DNA of 64,000 nucleotides, taken from assembly GCA_036567965.1 (NCBI GenBank), contig DATCTN010000027.1, positions 62,001 through 126,000 on the forward strand, in the 5' to 3' direction. A model generated the notes under the pieces. The model saw only the letters and a program-made list of their open reading frames with translations. It ran no database searches and had not been told where the DNA came from. Position 1 is the stretch's first letter; every line of letters begins with the position of its first letter. Below, one piece after another: positions 63,272 to 64,000 of this stretch. The position numbers and the translations under genes are program-made. Source of the stretch: Candidatus Kryptoniota bacterium. Lineage in GTDB: Bacteria > Bacteroidota > Ignavibacteria > Kryptoniales > JAKASW01.

Positions 63272-64000
63272 ATGCAAACAATTTTGGGAGCAAACGGAAC
63301 AATAGGTTCTGTATTAGCAAAGGAATTAACGGCTTACACCAAGCAAATAAGATTAGTAAGTCGCAATCCTAAAAAAGTAAATGAAACAGACGACTTATTC
63401 CCAGCCGATTTATCAGATGCAAGTCAGGTAGAAAAAGCTATTGAGGGTTCTGAAGTTGTGTATCTATTAGTTGGATTTGATTACAACATAAAAGTTTGGC
63501 AAAATAATTGGCCGAAACTTATGCGTGCCACAATAGATGCATGTATTAAGTACAAAGCGAAATTGGTATTCTTTGACAATGTCTACGTCTATGATATATA
63601 TGCTATCCCGCACATGACTGAAAATTCACTCATAAACCCAGCAAGTAAAAAAGGGGCGGTTAGAAAAGAAATTGCTGACATGCTTTTAAATGAAGTAAAA
63701 TCGGGGAAATTGACCGCACTAATCGCTCGTTCTGCTGATTTTTATGGCCCTAATAATGACAGGAGCTTTTTACTTGAAATGGTTTACAAAAACATTAAGA
63801 AGGGCAAGAAACCCAATTGGTTCATTGATGCAAATAAAAAACATTCCTTTACGTATACACCTGATGCAGCCAAGGCTACTGCACTATTGGGAAACACTGC
63901 TGATGCATACAACCAAGTGTGGCATTTGCCCACCGATAGAAATGCCTTAACAGGTAAAGAAATGATAGCATTGTTTGCCAAAGGAATGAATGTAGAAAAC
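63272..64000 (+). CDS. NAD-dependent epimerase-like protein, 3'-truncated
   Basis: 243 residues visible, cut by the window end. ATG 63272; Rossmann motif ILGANGTIGSVLA, then ADLSDASQVEKAIEGSEVVYLLVGFDY, a SKKGAVRKEIADMLL helix where other family members have YxxxK, and RSADFYGPNN. It belongs to the SDR subgroup with an atypical active site. Codons and base composition are clearly AT-richer than the rest of the window, suggesting recent acquisition. Confidence 0.85.
   Translation, partial: MQTILGANGTIGSVLAKELTAYTKQIRLVSRNPKKVNETDDLFPADLSDASQVEKAIEGSEVVYLLVGFDYNIKVWQNNWPKLMRATIDACIKYKAKLVFFDNVYVYDIYAIPHMTENSLINPASKKGAVRKEIADMLLNEVKSGKLTALIARSADFYGPNNDRSFLLEMVYKNIKKGKKPNWFIDANKKHSFTYTPDAAKATALLGNTADAYNQVWHLPTDRNALTGKEMIALFAKGMNVEN

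Noticed and set aside
1-64000. tRNA, rRNA, CRISPR arrays and complete IS elements
   Set aside because: No T-loop-like GTTCRANNC contexts with acceptor pairing, no rRNA blocks, no regularly spaced repeats and no transposase motifs were recognised.

Overview
The window looks like chromosomal DNA of a Bacteroidota/Chlorobiota-type bacterium, probably near Ignavibacteria or Kryptonia. This is inferred from a C-terminal type IX secretion sorting domain with the NPFNPST motif, a large TonB-dependent receptor with a carboxypeptidase-like N-terminal domain, BatA-like and SirB1-like proteins, and a general mix of lipoproteins and glycoside hydrolases. No rRNA, tRNA, CRISPR array or complete insertion sequence was recognised.

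Layout. 1-4.5 kb: a heme biosynthesis run (hemY tail, hemB, an extended SDR, hemL). 5.3-16.5 kb: a two-part respiratory locus. On the + strand are a heme-motif histidine kinase, an archaemetzincin protease and an NtrC-type sigma-54 activator. On the - strand, converging on them, is a seven-gene operon encoding a Qrc-like periplasmic cytochrome/menaquinone oxidoreductase (multiheme cytochrome, molybdopterin-family subunit, four-cluster Fe-S protein, NrfD-type membrane subunit), flanked by two unusual GcvH-like proteins that lack the lipoyl lysine. A candidate sigma-54 promoter and an upstream palindrome precede this operon, so the adjacent kinase/regulator pair probably controls it. 16.5-25.2 kb: a compact + strand housekeeping run (YgfZ, free-Met-sulfoxide reductase, SDR, LOG, SirB1-like, PduO, BatA-like, HflX). 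The LOG gene appears to start at CTG.

25.6-33.2 kb: a GH67 alpha-glucuronidase, a secreted tandem jelly-roll protein, and a putrescine block (PLP decarboxylase, N-carbamoylputrescine amidase, agmatine deiminase). 33.3-37.6 kb: a DUF3795 protein, a collapsed TonB-receptor relic, and a tight four-gene operon (radical SAM, small membrane protein, Cys-rich protein, GMC oxidoreductase) in which every junction overlaps by four bases. This is the best candidate in the window for an undescribed pathway.

37.8-52.6 kb: lipoproteins, a DUF5677 protein, Sel1 repeats, a PAP2 phosphatase, a GH89 alpha-N-acetylglucosaminidase convergent with a TonB receptor, and queC. Two copies of a structured intergenic repeat, with a hairpin that shows compensatory change, flank the Sel1-PAP2 segment. 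52.9-64 kb: an accessory region of small hypothetical, secreted and membrane proteins, short repeats and long empty stretches. It ends in an AT-rich NAD-dependent epimerase, cut by the window edge, that looks acquired.

How it fits together: the heme genes could supply the five-heme cytochrome and the heme-motif kinase. The regulator would set transcription of the quinone reductase, and YgfZ, transcribed divergently next to it, could help maintain Fe-S proteins. These links are inferences from gene order.
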